The notes beneath the pieces were generated by a model. The model was not told where the DNA came from, ran no database searches, and was given only the letters and a program-made list of their open reading frames with translations. A program made the position numbers and the translations under genes. This document shows positions 17,544 through 26,468 of a stretch of DNA of 64,000 nucleotides, piece after piece (the first letter of the stretch is position 1; the number at the start of each line of letters is the position of its first letter). This DNA is from an uncultured Brevibacillus sp. (GTDB lineage Bacteria; Bacillota; Bacilli; Brevibacillales; Brevibacillaceae), in contig NZ_CANMZW010000022.1 in the NCBI RefSeq assembly GCF_947502445.1, positions 1 through 64,000 of the forward strand. Direction: 5' to 3'.

Positions 17544-17575
17544 GAAAGCTGCCTTTATGGGTAGCTTTCTTGTTT
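17544..17575 (+). terminator. intrinsic terminator
   Basis: GAAAGCTGCC (17544-17553) pairs with GGGTAGCTTTC (17559-17569), with one wobble, followed by TTG TTTA. Confidence 0.55.
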
Positions 17576-17660
17576 AGCTATCGGGTTCGTTCGTTATATT
17601 ATCAGAATGAAAAAGTAGGAGTTACTAGCCTTACTTTGCTGAAAAGGAGGTGATCAGACA

Positions 17661-18131
17661 ATGGAATTGATTAAGAAAATTGAGGTTGTAACTATGAAGA
17701 GTAAGTACTGTGACGTAGAGCACCATACGATCGTTATTGATGATACTCCTCTTGATTTATTGCTAAGTCGTCAATATCCTTCAAATCACCTCCTTGGTCT
17801 GATTCCAACCATTATTGATTGGATTGACAACCCTCAAGAGAAAGAGTTTTTGAGACAAAGATTTCAATCAACAAACAAAGAAGTAATCTTGCCAATACTT
17901 ATGTGCGCTGACGATTGCGATATGTTTTGTACTGTAATTGTTGCAAAAGTAGTAAAAGCGAATGGATATATCATTTGGGATCAGATCGGAATCGATATGA
18001 GTAGTGACGAATTTAAGCTTTGGGGATACGAAGGGATTGGTATGAGAGTAAACTGGCTAGAAAAGATTCCTCTCATGACCTTTGAGGAAGGGCAGTATTT
18101 TGTTGAGCTCGGCAAAATTTATAATAGGTAG
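17661..18131 (+). CDS. hypothetical protein, low-GC, immunity-protein-like
   Basis: 156 aa with a strong AAAAGGAGGTGA site. An acidic soluble protein rich in Ile, Asp, Trp and Cys (ADDCDMFC, IDWIDNPQEKEF, VNWLEKIPLMTFEEGQYF). The composition and the solitary, AT-richer context resemble immunity proteins of contact-dependent or polymorphic toxin systems, but no toxin gene is adjacent and I cannot name a family. It ends only four bases from the convergent truncated nitroreductase. Confidence 0.5.
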   Translation: MELIKKIEVVTMKSKYCDVEHHTIVIDDTPLDLLLSRQYPSNHLLGLIPTIIDWIDNPQEKEFLRQRFQSTNKEVILPILMCADDCDMFCTVIVAKVVKANGYIIWDQIGIDMSSDEFKLWGYEGIGMRVNWLEKIPLMTFEEGQYFVELGKIYNR

Positions 18132-18135
18132 AAGC

Positions 18136-18651
18136 CTATTTGATCCTTTCATAGCCGCCGATCGGGTTGGTGTCATAGCCATACGCACGGGCAACCAGCA
18201 TCAATTGCATCGATACAAGACCGGCATCAATGAAATTGACATCATGCAGAGCAGCAGGTGGCAGATTGTTGTAGTAAGGCTTCACGGCTGAAAGCTGCAT
18301 GTCCTTCACTTCCTGCGGCATATATCCAAGCTCGACAGCCTTGCCAAAAATCTCATCCATATATTCCACGTTGTTCATGTCAACGAATACAGCAATGACA
18401 GCAGAGGAGGTGAGCACCTGTGTCTTGTTGAAGCGTGCCAGCTCTGCAAGCTTTTCTTTCCCTTCCGGACTTTCGATAACCAGAAAGCGCCAAGGCTGCA
18501 GATTAACCGAAGATGGGGCACGTGTCGCTCCCTCTAAAATTTCGCTCATTTCCTCGCGGCTGATTTTTACTTCAGGATCATATAGCTTGACAGACCGACG
18601 ACCAAACGTGATTTCACGAAAATCATTTGTTCTTTGCAAGGTGCTCTTCAT
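18136..18651 (-). pseudogene. nitroreductase-family protein, C-terminally truncated
   Basis: 171 aa with AAAGGAG before ATG 18651. The FMN-binding start FGRRSVKLYDP and the ATRAPSSVNLQPWRF segment are intact, as is the substrate/NADPH region ending in NPIGGYE. The protein stops right after GGYERIK, whereas family members normally continue about 30-40 residues to a strand that completes the dimer and FMN site. The truncation point abuts the convergent gene at 17661-18131. It may be inactive. It follows the MarR gene by 27 bases, so the two form an operon. Confidence 0.65.
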
Positions 18652-18678
18652 GTTGAATCCAACTCCTTTTATGCCTAA

Positions 18679-19098
18679 TCAAATGTTGTCTTGCATTCGT
18701 TTGAGAAAATCCACTAAGACCTGTGTTTCATCCTCACTGAAGCCTGCGAGAATCTCCTGGATAAAAATTCGTTTCTCGCTTTTGTACCCTTCAATCCGCT
18801 GATGACCTTCTTCAGACAGACGAACGAAGGTTTCACGGTTATCCATTGGATTTTTGTGCCTTGTCACCATGCCATCCGCTTCTAGCTGCTTCAGGTGGCG
18901 AGTAATAGCGGCACTGTCGATATTGATGTGCTTTTGCAACTGGGACTGATTGATTTCGTTACATTCGCAAAGAATCTGCAAGATCGCGAGACGAGTTGAG
19001 CTGATTCCGGTACAGCGTTCGAACTTGGGACTGATTTTATTGGTTAATCCAATAAGCAGATTCAGAATCTGCTCCTCTTCCAATTCCTTGTGTGTCAT
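18679..19098 (-). CDS. MarR-family transcriptional regulator
   Basis: 139 aa; ATG 19098 follows GGAGG (19106-19111). A winged-helix region (about 30-100) contains NQSQLQKHINIDSAAITRHLKQLEADGMV and the wing RHKNPMDNRETFVRLSEEG, both typical of MarR. It probably represses its own operon with the nitroreductase, as a redox- or aromatic-sensing switch. A perfect ATCAA-TCG-TTGAT palindrome lies upstream. Confidence 0.85.
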   Translation of the reverse strand: MTHKELEEEQILNLLIGLTNKISPKFERCTGISSTRLAILQILCECNEINQSQLQKHINIDSAAITRHLKQLEADGMVTRHKNPMDNRETFVRLSEEGHQRIEGYKSEKRIFIQEILAGFSEDETQVLVDFLKRMQDNI

Positions 19099-19153
19099 GA
19101 AAAATGCCTCCCGGGGGGCATATGAATAGGAATACAATCTCAATACTTGACGC

Positions 19154-19166
19154 ATCAATCGTTGAT
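19154..19166. promoter_or_regulatory. candidate MarR operator
   Basis: ATCAATCGTTGAT is a perfect 13-base palindrome about 55 bases upstream of the marR-like start, within the likely promoter region. Confidence 0.5.
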
Positions 19167-19281
19167 AGATCAATTAATATAACATCTTATTTTCTTGTTT
19201 GCAACATCCTGTATTTACGCTTTAGAGCCGTGATTTCTTTGGGGCTCGTATTTCGCATGGGAAAAAACTTCATAAGGATCC

Positions 19282-19312
19282 TTGACCATTACGTTACGTA
19301 ACGGTTTATAGT
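19282..19312 (+). promoter_or_regulatory. MerR-type promoter with 19-bp spacer and central palindrome
   Basis: -35 TTGACC (19282-19287) and -10 TATAGT (19307-19312) are separated by 19 bases, the over-long spacing typical of MerR-activated promoters. The spacer contains the perfect palindrome CGTTACGTAACG (19292-19303), the expected operator position. Confidence 0.75.
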
Positions 19313-19355
19313 GAAGTTACCGGTGAAACGCTAGCGACCAAGAAAGGGGCTGATC

Positions 19356-19844
19356 ATGAAGCAACAATGGAGGGTTGGAGAACTTGCAAAAATGGCAGGA
19401 ATCACAATACGAACTTTGCGTTTTTACGATCAGATTGGTTTGTTTTCACCATCCGGCTATTCGGCGTCCGGATATAGACTCTACACCGAAAAGGACATTT
19501 CAAGCCTCCAGCAAATCTTGTCCCTGAAAGAATTGGGGCTATCACTGGAGGAGATTAAAGCCGTAATGGCCGGAGATCAACTCGGTCTGTCAGACATTGT
19601 TACCATGCAAATTGACCGCCTGAAAGAAAATATCCGCATGCAGCAGAAGCTCTTGCTGGAGCTTGAGAATGTATCAAGTCGGATGCAAAGAAACGAACCG
19701 TTTACCGTAGAGAATTTCATGAAAATCATGCGGAATATGAGAATGAATCATGAGAAATATTTCGCTGAGAGGAAATCGAATATCGATATCCACCTCGACC
19801 GACTTGGTGAATATTTAGACGAGCATCCGGAAGAACCCGAATAA
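19356..19844 (+). CDS. MerR-family transcriptional regulator
   Basis: 162 aa with AAAGGGG before ATG 19356. The N-terminal winged helix has RVGELAKMAGITIRTLRFYDQIGL and a GYRLYTEKDISSLQQI wing. A coiled-coil dimer helix (about 80-115) and an acidic effector region follow. No Cys-rich metal site is visible, so a drug or organic effector is likelier than metal. It leads an operon with an SRPBCC protein and a broken MFS gene, preceded by an operator-bearing promoter. Confidence 0.85.
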   Translation: MKQQWRVGELAKMAGITIRTLRFYDQIGLFSPSGYSASGYRLYTEKDISSLQQILSLKELGLSLEEIKAVMAGDQLGLSDIVTMQIDRLKENIRMQQKLLLELENVSSRMQRNEPFTVENFMKIMRNMRMNHEKYFAERKSNIDIHLDRLGEYLDEHPEEPE

Positions 19845-19857
19845 GGAGGTTTCGACT

Positions 19858-20298
19858 ATGACTGAAAGGTCTGCAAAACATTCTACATTTGTCATCGAAA
19901 AGAACTATACACATTCCCCTGCCCGCGTATTCGCTGCATGGGCGGGTCAAGCAGCTAAAGCCAGCTGGTTTCCTAAGGCTGACGAGTTCAACTTCAGCGT
20001 CGGCGGTCGTGAATTCAATCGCGGTGGTCCGCCTGGGGGACCCGTTTACACATTTGATGCCTGCTATCAGGAGATCGTTCAGGATAAGCGCATTGTATAC
20101 TCATACACGCTGGATATGGAAGATAAGCGAATGTCCGTCTCTGTGACGACGGTGGAATTCGAATCCGTTGACGGCGGCACGCGCTTGATTTATACCGAGC
20201 AGGGCGTTTTTCTGGATGGTCTCGATACGCCTGAACAGCGTGAGCATGGAACGAGGTTGATGCTGGATCGGCTAGGAGAGGTTCTGGGGGGTCAATGA
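19858..20298 (+). CDS. SRPBCC (AHSA1-like) domain protein
   Basis: 146 aa, AAGGAGG before ATG 19858, 13 bases after the MerR gene. The sequence FVIEKNYTHSPARVFAAWAG .. ASWFPKADEFNFSVGGRE and the C-terminal GTRLMLDRLGEVL are typical of the AHSA1/CalC fold, a hydrophobic-ligand-binding cavity. In this operon it could bind the drug or effector sensed by MerR; that is inference. Its TGA overlaps the ATG of the MFS gene. Confidence 0.75.
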   Translation: MTERSAKHSTFVIEKNYTHSPARVFAAWAGQAAKASWFPKADEFNFSVGGREFNRGGPPGGPVYTFDACYQEIVQDKRIVYSYTLDMEDKRMSVSVTTVEFESVDGGTRLIYTEQGVFLDGLDTPEQREHGTRLMLDRLGEVLGGQ

Positions 20299-21453
20299 AA
20301 GGTGCTGCGCTTGAATCGAATATCCGGGCCGGTCTAAAGGAATGGATTGGACTTGCCGTGCTTTCATTGCCTGCCATACTCATTTCGGTGGATTTGTCCG
20401 TAATGATTCTCGCACTTCCTCACATAAGTATTGCTCTCGGCGCTGACAGCATTGAGCAGCTATGGATCATGGACATATACGGCTTCATGCTCTCGGGGTT
20501 TCTGATCACGATGGGCTCGCTCGGAGATCGGCTCGGCCGCCGTAAGCTGCTGATGATCGGTGCAGCGGCATTCGGTTCGGCTTCGGTGTTGGCCGCTTGT
20601 GCCAACACCTCAGGAATGCTGATTGCGGCACGGGCACTGCTCGGCATAGCCGGGGCGACGGTATCGCCTTCGTCTCTGGCTTTAATCAGCAATATGTTCC
20701 GCGATCATAAGCAGCGCTCCCTCGCCATAGGCATATGGTTCATGTGCTCCATGGGAGGCATGGCTCTTGGCCCTGTAGTCGGCGGGACGATGCTGGAGCA
20801 TTTTTCATGGGGTTCGATTTTTCTACTCGGGGTTCCAGTCATGGCGTTGCTTTTGATGACGGCGTCCCATCTTCTGCCCGATTATCGGGATCCCGCACCT
20901 GGCCGTTTGGATATGGCGAGCGTCGTGCTGTCGATGTGCACCATTTTGCCAGTAATATACGCAGGTATGGGCGGGATCTGGACTCTCTACCCTGATCGTC
21001 GGGTATATCCTTTTTAATGTGGGAGTAGCCCCGTTTGCGAGCTTGTCCAGCGATTTAATTGTTGGCTCGGCTCCGCCGGCGAAGGCCGGTTCGGCGGCGT
21101 CCTTACTTCAGACGAGCGGTGAATTCGCATTCGCACTAGGCATCGCCGTATTAGGCAGCATCGGTACATATGTGTACCGCACGCAAATTGTCGGCTTCAT
21201 ACCGAGAGATGTTACGATGTTAGCACACGGAGCTACTCTCGAGAGCCTGGCTGGGGCAGTCTCGTCGGCAAAAGCATTGCCCGAACCTATTGCCTCCACA
21301 ATTCTTCATGGAGCCCAAGTAGCATTTACCAACGGCATGCATGCTGTTGTGGCGATTAGCGGCGTGCTCATGATTGCTATTGCCGTACTCACCGTGACCC
21401 GGTTTCGGCATTTACCTCCCATCGGACAGAAAAAGCCAGGTGAGATGGAATAG
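20295..21453 (+). pseudogene. MFS (DHA2-type) drug exporter with internal deletion and frameshift
   Basis: The first frame (20295-21017) gives the N-terminal half with DLSVMILALPHISIALG, MGSLGDRLGRRKLL and GATVSPSSLALI, about six or seven helices. The second frame (21019-21453, open upstream to about 20960) gives the last helices, with QTSGEFAFALGIAVLGSIGT. Together they total about 384 residues, some 100 fewer than usual for 14-helix DHA2 exporters, and they are out of phase near 20960-20990. A deletion in the central region is the simplest explanation. Confidence 0.75.
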
Positions 21454-21720
21454 TCTACACAAGACCCTATCGAATTTTCGATAAGTCTCATAGAAATTTT
21501 TCATAATAAAAAACCTCTATCGACGCACGGACGCCGAGGAGCGACCGCGTTTTAGCGGAAGCTTTTTATGCGTACAGGAAAGTTTAAGCAAAGATGCTTT
21601 TACACTGTGAAGCACTTAAACATTCCTGTACGTTCGAAAAATTTTGAATGATGATTGACGAAGGCATGACTCCTCACTACAATGAGTACAACGTAGAGCG
21701 TCTGTTCTGGTAGACAGGAA
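21454..21720. other. structured intergenic region
   Basis: It holds a CCGC/GCGG hairpin (about 21544-21557) and a large hairpin. CGTACAGGAAAGTTTAAG (21571-21588) pairs with CTTAAACATTCCTGTACG (21615-21632) at 17 of 18 positions, with an inner TGCTT/AAGCA pairing in the 26-base loop. No T tract follows directly, so it need not be a terminator. No gene seen. Confidence 0.5.
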
Positions 21721-21751
21721 GATGCAGAACAGTTGCGAGGAGTGCGAGAGA

Positions 21752-22987
21752 ATGGGTTGGTTGAAAGCGCGTTTGCAGGAGTTTCACCCGATTGTCTGGT
21801 CGTTGGTAGTCGGGACTGTGTTTGTCAGAGCTGCCAGCTCGATGAGTATGCCGTTTTTGTTCTTATACTTGTCCAACAATACGGATATGGATTTGGCGAT
21901 GATCGGCTTGACGATCGGGGCAGGTCCGCTAGCTGGAACAGTAGGGGGATTTATAGCAGGTACATTGTCAGACCGGATTGGCCGCAGGCGCGTCATGCTG
22001 GGAGCCTTGTATGTTTGGACGCTTGTGTTTGTAGGCTTTGCGCTCAGTAAAAATCCGATGGTGCTGCTGCTGTTAAATATGGCGGGCGGTCTCTGTAGAT
22101 CGTTTTACGAGCCGGTCTCACAAGCACTCATGGCGGATGTAACGCCGCCCGAAAAGCGGTTCCGTGTATTCAGCTTGCGCTACACGGCGATCAATGTGGG
22201 GGTTGCCGTTGGCCCGATAGCGGGGGCTGTGCTGGCCAAAACATCAGTTGCCCTGCCATTTCTGATTACAGCTGTTATTTATTTGTTTTACGTCATTAGC
22301 TTGCAAGGTTTATTAAACAAGTTTGGCATTAAACAAATCGAGGGTCAGAAAAAAGAGGCAGTGACGTTTGGCAGAGCGTTTAGCGTTGTCGTCAAGGATA
22401 AGGCGTTTCGCTTGTACATGATAGCGGGTGTGCTTGGAGCAATCGGCTATTCGCAAATGTCCTCGACGCTGGCAAAATTCGCGGAAATGACTGTAGTAAA
22501 CGGTACGGAGCTGTTTGCGATCCTCATGAGTGTCAATGCGATCGTAGTTGTATTGATGCAGCTGCCATTGACGAGCTGGGCAGAAAAAAAGACGCCCCTC
22601 ACAGCCATTTTCGTGGGAAACGTCATGTATGCGCTTGGTGATGTTGGATATGCCTTTGCCAGCTCATGGCTGATCTTTATCGTGGCAATGGTGCTGTTTA
22701 CCTTTGGAGAAATCTTGACCTTTACAGCCGGTGATGTGCTGATTGACCGAATGGCTCCCGAAGGCATGCGTGGCAGCTATTATGGCGCCAAAAGCTTCAG
22801 TAACCTGGGACAATTCATCGGCCCGTGGATGGGCGGTATTTTGCTCGCATCGTATGGTGGCACCACATTGTTCTTGATTGTCGCTGCCTTTTCCATGGTT
22901 AGTACGGCGTTCCAGTGGGCAGGTCAGCGGGTTTATCTGGCGAGTACCGGAAAATCTCTCAATTACTCGCGAGCAGACTCACTCTAA
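21752..22987 (+). CDS. MFS transporter, multidrug-resistance-like
   Basis: 411 aa from ATG 21752, nine bases after GAGGAG; ATG 21722 is an alternative. It has twelve hydrophobic segments. The helix 2-3 loop carries GTLSDRIGRRRVMLG, the MFS signature. ALMADVTPPEKRFRVFSLRY in the helix 4-5 region is typical of Bacillus MdtG/YqgE-like exporters. Substrate unknown. It overlaps the convergent esterase gene by nine bases. Confidence 0.75.
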   Translation: MGWLKARLQEFHPIVWSLVVGTVFVRAASSMSMPFLFLYLSNNTDMDLAMIGLTIGAGPLAGTVGGFIAGTLSDRIGRRRVMLGALYVWTLVFVGFALSKNPMVLLLLNMAGGLCRSFYEPVSQALMADVTPPEKRFRVFSLRYTAINVGVAVGPIAGAVLAKTSVALPFLITAVIYLFYVISLQGLLNKFGIKQIEGQKKEAVTFGRAFSVVVKDKAFRLYMIAGVLGAIGYSQMSSTLAKFAEMTVVNGTELFAILMSVNAIVVVLMQLPLTSWAEKKTPLTAIFVGNVMYALGDVGYAFASSWLIFIVAMVLFTFGEILTFTAGDVLIDRMAPEGMRGSYYGAKSFSNLGQFIGPWMGGILLASYGGTTLFLIVAAFSMVSTAFQWAGQRVYLASTGKSLNYSRADSL

Positions 22988-23767
22988 AGCTTGCATGATG
23001 CGAGTCGCTATACGTGCATACCCTTCTGTATTCGGGTGAAAATGGTCCGTATACAAATAGGTTTGTTCTTTTCGCAGGAACAAATCGTAGGTAGGAACCA
23101 CGATCACATGCGGATAGCGGGAAGCGATCTGGGATGCCGTATTGTTCCAATCGAGTACAGGCTTGATTGTCTCCAGACCTGTTTCCGTATCTCCAAACGG
23201 GTTGTAGAGCGATGTATAGACGATATTAGCGTTTTTGTTTACCGAACGAATTTGACGAATAATCTCTTCATAGTTGGTCGTAAGCCCTTCAATGGCTGCG
23301 GCCACTTTTTCTTTTTCGAGGGAATACAGACCACCCGTTTGCCGGAAAAGGTCGTTGCCTCCGATCGTAAACAAAATCAAATCGGCCTCTGTTAGCAGTG
23401 TTTTCACTTGCTGCTGGGACATTTGTGCGAGAAGATCAGTCGACTCCTGACCGTTGATGGCGAGATTGGTAAACGTAATCGATTGACCATTTTGCTTCTC
23501 AAGCGCCTGGCGAACGAGTCCCACATAGCCCTGCCCGTTTGCATCACCTGCGCCACGCGTGAGTGAATCACCCAAAGCTACGACCTTGTGAACCCCTGCT
23601 TGGGGCAAGGGTGCTGGTGGCTTACTAGCTTGGGCTGGCGGAGTTACGTTCGCAGGAGCCAGCTGGCTGGGGTTCATTGCGAGCACAAATCCGGTTGTAA
23701 AAAGTAAAAAGGAAAGAAAGGACAGAAGACCTGCCGTGCGCCAAAGAAGTTGGCCGGATGTGCGCAT
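22979..23767 (-). CDS. secreted or membrane-anchored GDSL (SGNH) esterase
   Basis: 262 aa; GGAGGG precedes ATG 23767. A hydrophobic N-terminal segment (about 9-30) is a signal peptide or anchor. A Pro/Ala-rich linker leads to the SGNH domain: block I VALGDSLTRGAG with the nucleophilic Ser, the Asn of block II in LAINGQES, block III GGNDLF, and block V DHFHPN with the catalytic Asp and His. It resembles B. subtilis lipases of the YpmR/LipC group. Probable extracytoplasmic ester hydrolase acting on lipids or modified polymers. Confidence 0.8.
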   Translation of the reverse strand: MRTSGQLLWRTAGLLSFLSFLLFTTGFVLAMNPSQLAPANVTPPAQASKPPAPLPQAGVHKVVALGDSLTRGAGDANGQGYVGLVRQALEKQNGQSITFTNLAINGQESTDLLAQMSQQQVKTLLTEADLILFTIGGNDLFRQTGGLYSLEKEKVAAAIEGLTTNYEEIIRQIRSVNKNANIVYTSLYNPFGDTETGLETIKPVLDWNNTASQIASRYPHVIVVPTYDLFLRKEQTYLYTDHFHPNTEGYARIATRIMQALE

Positions 23768-23904
23768 GGGGTACCCTCCTATTCGATGTTGGATAGTAAT
23801 GCATGGTATAATGTGGATGGACATCTTTTGTCAGTGTACCATAAACAGTATGCCTCCGTCAGGCGATGGGGCGACAGAAGGACAGAAGGATAGGAGGGCA
23901 CACA

Positions 23905-24864
23905 TTGGCCGAAACAGTCCTCTCGGTAAAGGGATTAAAAAAAGCGATCGGTGGCAAGCCGATCATTCACGATATTACATTTGATGTTTATGCGGGTGAG
24001 GTTTTTGGTTTTCTAGGTCCCAACGGTGCAGGCAAAACGACGACGATCCGGATGCTGGTAGGTTTGGCTAAAGCCGATGGAGGAGATGTACGCATTGCAG
24101 ACATCTCCCTGCAGGATAGGTTCCCAGAAGCGATCGCACAGGTCGGCTGCATCGTAGAAAATCCAGAGCTGTACAAGTTTTTGACGGGCAGAGAAAATCT
24201 GGAGCAATTTGCGCGCATGAGTGGTGGCATATCGACGCAGCGTATCGAGGAAATCGTCCGTTTTGTGGATTTGGAGCGAGCGATCGATGACAAGGTAAAA
24301 ACGTATTCGCTCGGTATGAGGCAGCGGCTCGGTATTGCCCAAGCCTTGCTCCACCGACCTAAAATCCTCATATTAGACGAGCCGACAAACGGTTTGGACC
24401 CGGCTGGGATTCGCGAGCTGCGCCAGTTTATTCGTCGCCTCGCAGAAGAGGAGGGGCTTGCCGTCTTTATTTCCAGTCATTTACTCAGCGAGATTGAGAT
24501 GATGTGTGACCGCGTGGCAATTATTAGCCAAGGAAAGGTTATCTCGGTCGGGGTAGTAAACGAGCTGATGGAGCAGTTTGCTGATCAGGTGGAGTGGACA
24601 ATTCCACTGTCGCATATGGAGCAAGCAGCGTCTGTATTACGGGAAATAAAAGCAGTAACAGAGGTATGGCAAAGCGGGGAAGAGCGCTTGAAAACACGGA
24701 TGGATATCGAGCAGGTAAGTGCAGTGAACCAGACGTTGGTAGGTAAGGGAGTGCCTGTTACGGGGATCGCGACAAAAACCGTGACCTTGGAGGACCTGTT
24801 CCTCACTTTGACGGGGGGAGGTAAGGAGCATGGGACAGAGCATGGTGGGACTCGTACAAAATGA
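23905..24864 (+). CDS. ABC transporter ATP-binding protein, BcrA-like
   Basis: 319 aa from TTG 23905, eight bases after TAGGAGG; ATG 23866 is in frame but poorly supplied. Walker A GPNGAGKT, the Q-loop near VGCIVENPELYKFLTG, signature LGMRQR and Walker B ILILDEP are all present, with a C-terminal extension (about 225-319) usual for exporters of the BcrA/DrrA group. Its end overlaps the permease start by 35 bases, so the two are co-translated. Likely drug or peptide export. Confidence 0.85.
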   Translation: MAETVLSVKGLKKAIGGKPIIHDITFDVYAGEVFGFLGPNGAGKTTTIRMLVGLAKADGGDVRIADISLQDRFPEAIAQVGCIVENPELYKFLTGRENLEQFARMSGGISTQRIEEIVRFVDLERAIDDKVKTYSLGMRQRLGIAQALLHRPKILILDEPTNGLDPAGIRELRQFIRRLAEEEGLAVFISSHLLSEIEMMCDRVAIISQGKVISVGVVNELMEQFADQVEWTIPLSHMEQAASVLREIKAVTEVWQSGEERLKTRMDIEQVSAVNQTLVGKGVPVTGIATKTVTLEDLFLTLTGGGKEHGTEHGGTRTK

Positions 24865-25825
24865 GACGGTAAAATTGCTCCGCCGCCGTAGATTTCTCGT
24901 CGTCGTGCTGATTTTGGCGATTTTAATTCCGATTTTTACATATGCACAATATCGCTCTGTCGTGACTGCTCAGGAGCGGATGGGAACGACTGATTGGCGG
25001 CCCTTGTTAACCCAGCAGATCGTTGATATGCAAAACCGACTGGCGTCGAGCCGGTTGCCTGAGGAATGGCGCGATTTTATTAAAATCAGGATTCAACAGC
25101 AGCAGTACTATCTCGATCACGACATTAACCCAATGGCGCCTGGTGGACCAACATTTGCACGCGGCTTTATGGATCAGGCCATTTCTATGTTTTTACCGAT
25201 GATCATTGTCGTACTAGCTGTTGATCTGGTATCAGCGGAGTTCAGTGAAGGCACGATCAAGCTGCTATTGACGAGGCCGGTCAGGCGGTGGAAGGTACTG
25301 ACGAGCAAATACATTACGATGCTGCTTTTCACTTCCTTGACCGTGCTAACTACGCTTATCCTGGCTTATCTCATTTCAGGCGTGGTTTTTGGCTACTCTG
25401 GCTGGGACCTCCCGATTTTGACCGGCTTTGAGGTGACGGACGGAGAGCTGACTACGACGGGGGCATTTATGCTGCCGCAATGGCAGTTTCTTTTGATGCA
25501 ATATGGGCTCGGCTGGTTTGTATGTATCGTGGTAGGAACGGTGACGTTTATGGTTTCGGTACTCGTGCGCAGTGCAGCAGCCGGTATGGGAATTATGATG
25601 GCAGCACTTATCAGTGGAACAATTCTCACACAGATGGCATCGTCATGGGAATCCTCCAAGTACTTATTTGTGGTGAATCTACAGCTGACCGATTATTTGA
25701 ATGGGACCCTGCCTCCGATCAAAGGGATGACATTACCCTTTTCACTTACGGTCTTATCGGTTTGGGCGATTGCGGCTTTAGTGGTCGCGTACCTGGTCTT
25801 TACCAGAAAAGATGTGACTTCTTGA
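24830..25825 (+). CDS. ABC-2 type permease, BcrB-like
   Basis: 331 aa with GGAGGTAAGGAG before ATG 24830. It has six membrane segments, the first at about 20-37, and a large extracytoplasmic loop (about 40-115). The LLLTRPVRRWKVLTSKYITML segment is typical of ABC-2 permeases. It pairs with the overlapping ATPase. Confidence 0.85.
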   Translation: MGQSMVGLVQNETVKLLRRRRFLVVVLILAILIPIFTYAQYRSVVTAQERMGTTDWRPLLTQQIVDMQNRLASSRLPEEWRDFIKIRIQQQQYYLDHDINPMAPGGPTFARGFMDQAISMFLPMIIVVLAVDLVSAEFSEGTIKLLLTRPVRRWKVLTSKYITMLLFTSLTVLTTLILAYLISGVVFGYSGWDLPILTGFEVTDGELTTTGAFMLPQWQFLLMQYGLGWFVCIVVGTVTFMVSVLVRSAAAGMGIMMAALISGTILTQMASSWESSKYLFVVNLQLTDYLNGTLPPIKGMTLPFSLTVLSVWAIAALVVAYLVFTRKDVTS

Positions 25826-25852
25826 TTTGGGAGAAATGGAAACTTTTACTCT

Positions 25853-25887
25853 GTCTGTACGTATTACCTTGGTAGTGACGTACAGAC
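25853..25887 (+). repeat. perfect inverted repeat ahead of a ribosome binding site
   Basis: GTCTGTACGT (25853-25862) and ACGTACAGAC (25878-25887) flank ATTACCTTGGTAGTG. The right arm ends a few bases before GAGGAG of the next gene, so it could be an operator or an RNA hairpin limiting translation. Confidence 0.5.
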
Positions 25888-25907
25888 GAGAGGAGCATAC
25901 TTGATTC

Positions 25908-26339
25908 ATGGAAATGCTTTGGAAGTGTGGAACAGTATTGGTAACGAGCATGATGGAGCTATGGGCAGCGATCCCGCTTGGATTTGCCTTGCAGCTACCA
26001 CCGCTGATCATCGGGATATGCAGTGCGATTGGCGCGATTGCCAGTGCCGGGATCGTCATTTTTTTAGGCGGCTCCCTGCGCAGCTGGCTGCTTCAGCGCA
26101 TCGAGAAGAAGGGGAAAAAACAAGGACGGATGGCGCGTATTTGGGAAAAGTACGGAGTGATTGGTCTTGGATTGGCATCCCCGCTACTTACCGGAGCGCC
26201 ACTCGGAGCTGCGATCGGAATTTCGCTTGGAGCACCGACGGGCAAGCTCATGTGGTGGATGTCGATCGGCATCCTCATTTGGAGCGTCATACTTACCGTC
26301 GCCGTTGCATTTGGTCTGCTTCAATTTTTGACCCCATAA
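25908..26339 (+). CDS. small integral membrane protein, Sm_multidrug_ex-like
   Basis: 143 aa, GAGAGGAG before ATG 25908. It has four hydrophobic segments. The segment ELWAAIPLGFALQLPPLIIG at the start and GASPLLTGAPLGAAIGISLG-like text in the third helix region resemble the small multidrug export family (PF06695), whose transport role is poorly established. A perfect inverted repeat lies just upstream and a terminator just downstream. Confidence 0.55.
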   Translation: MEMLWKCGTVLVTSMMELWAAIPLGFALQLPPLIIGICSAIGAIASAGIVIFLGGSLRSWLLQRIEKKGKKQGRMARIWEKYGVIGLGLASPLLTGAPLGAAIGISLGAPTGKLMWWMSIGILIWSVILTVAVAFGLLQFLTP

Positions 26340-26357
26340 TCATAACCAGCATAGATG

Positions 26358-26397
26358 AACCGCCTTGGCTTTGGAGTAAGCAAAGGCGGTTTTTTTG
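26358..26397 (+). terminator. strong intrinsic terminator
   Basis: AACCGCCTT (26358-26366) and AAGGCGGTT (26383-26391), with inner GGCTT/AAGC pairing, followed by TTTTTT. Confidence 0.85.
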
Positions 26398-26468
26398 TAC
26401 ATGCGGACTGCTGTTTCGAGATTGATGTATAATAAAGGGATGGAAAGAGAAAGGAGTTGCCTATCAAT

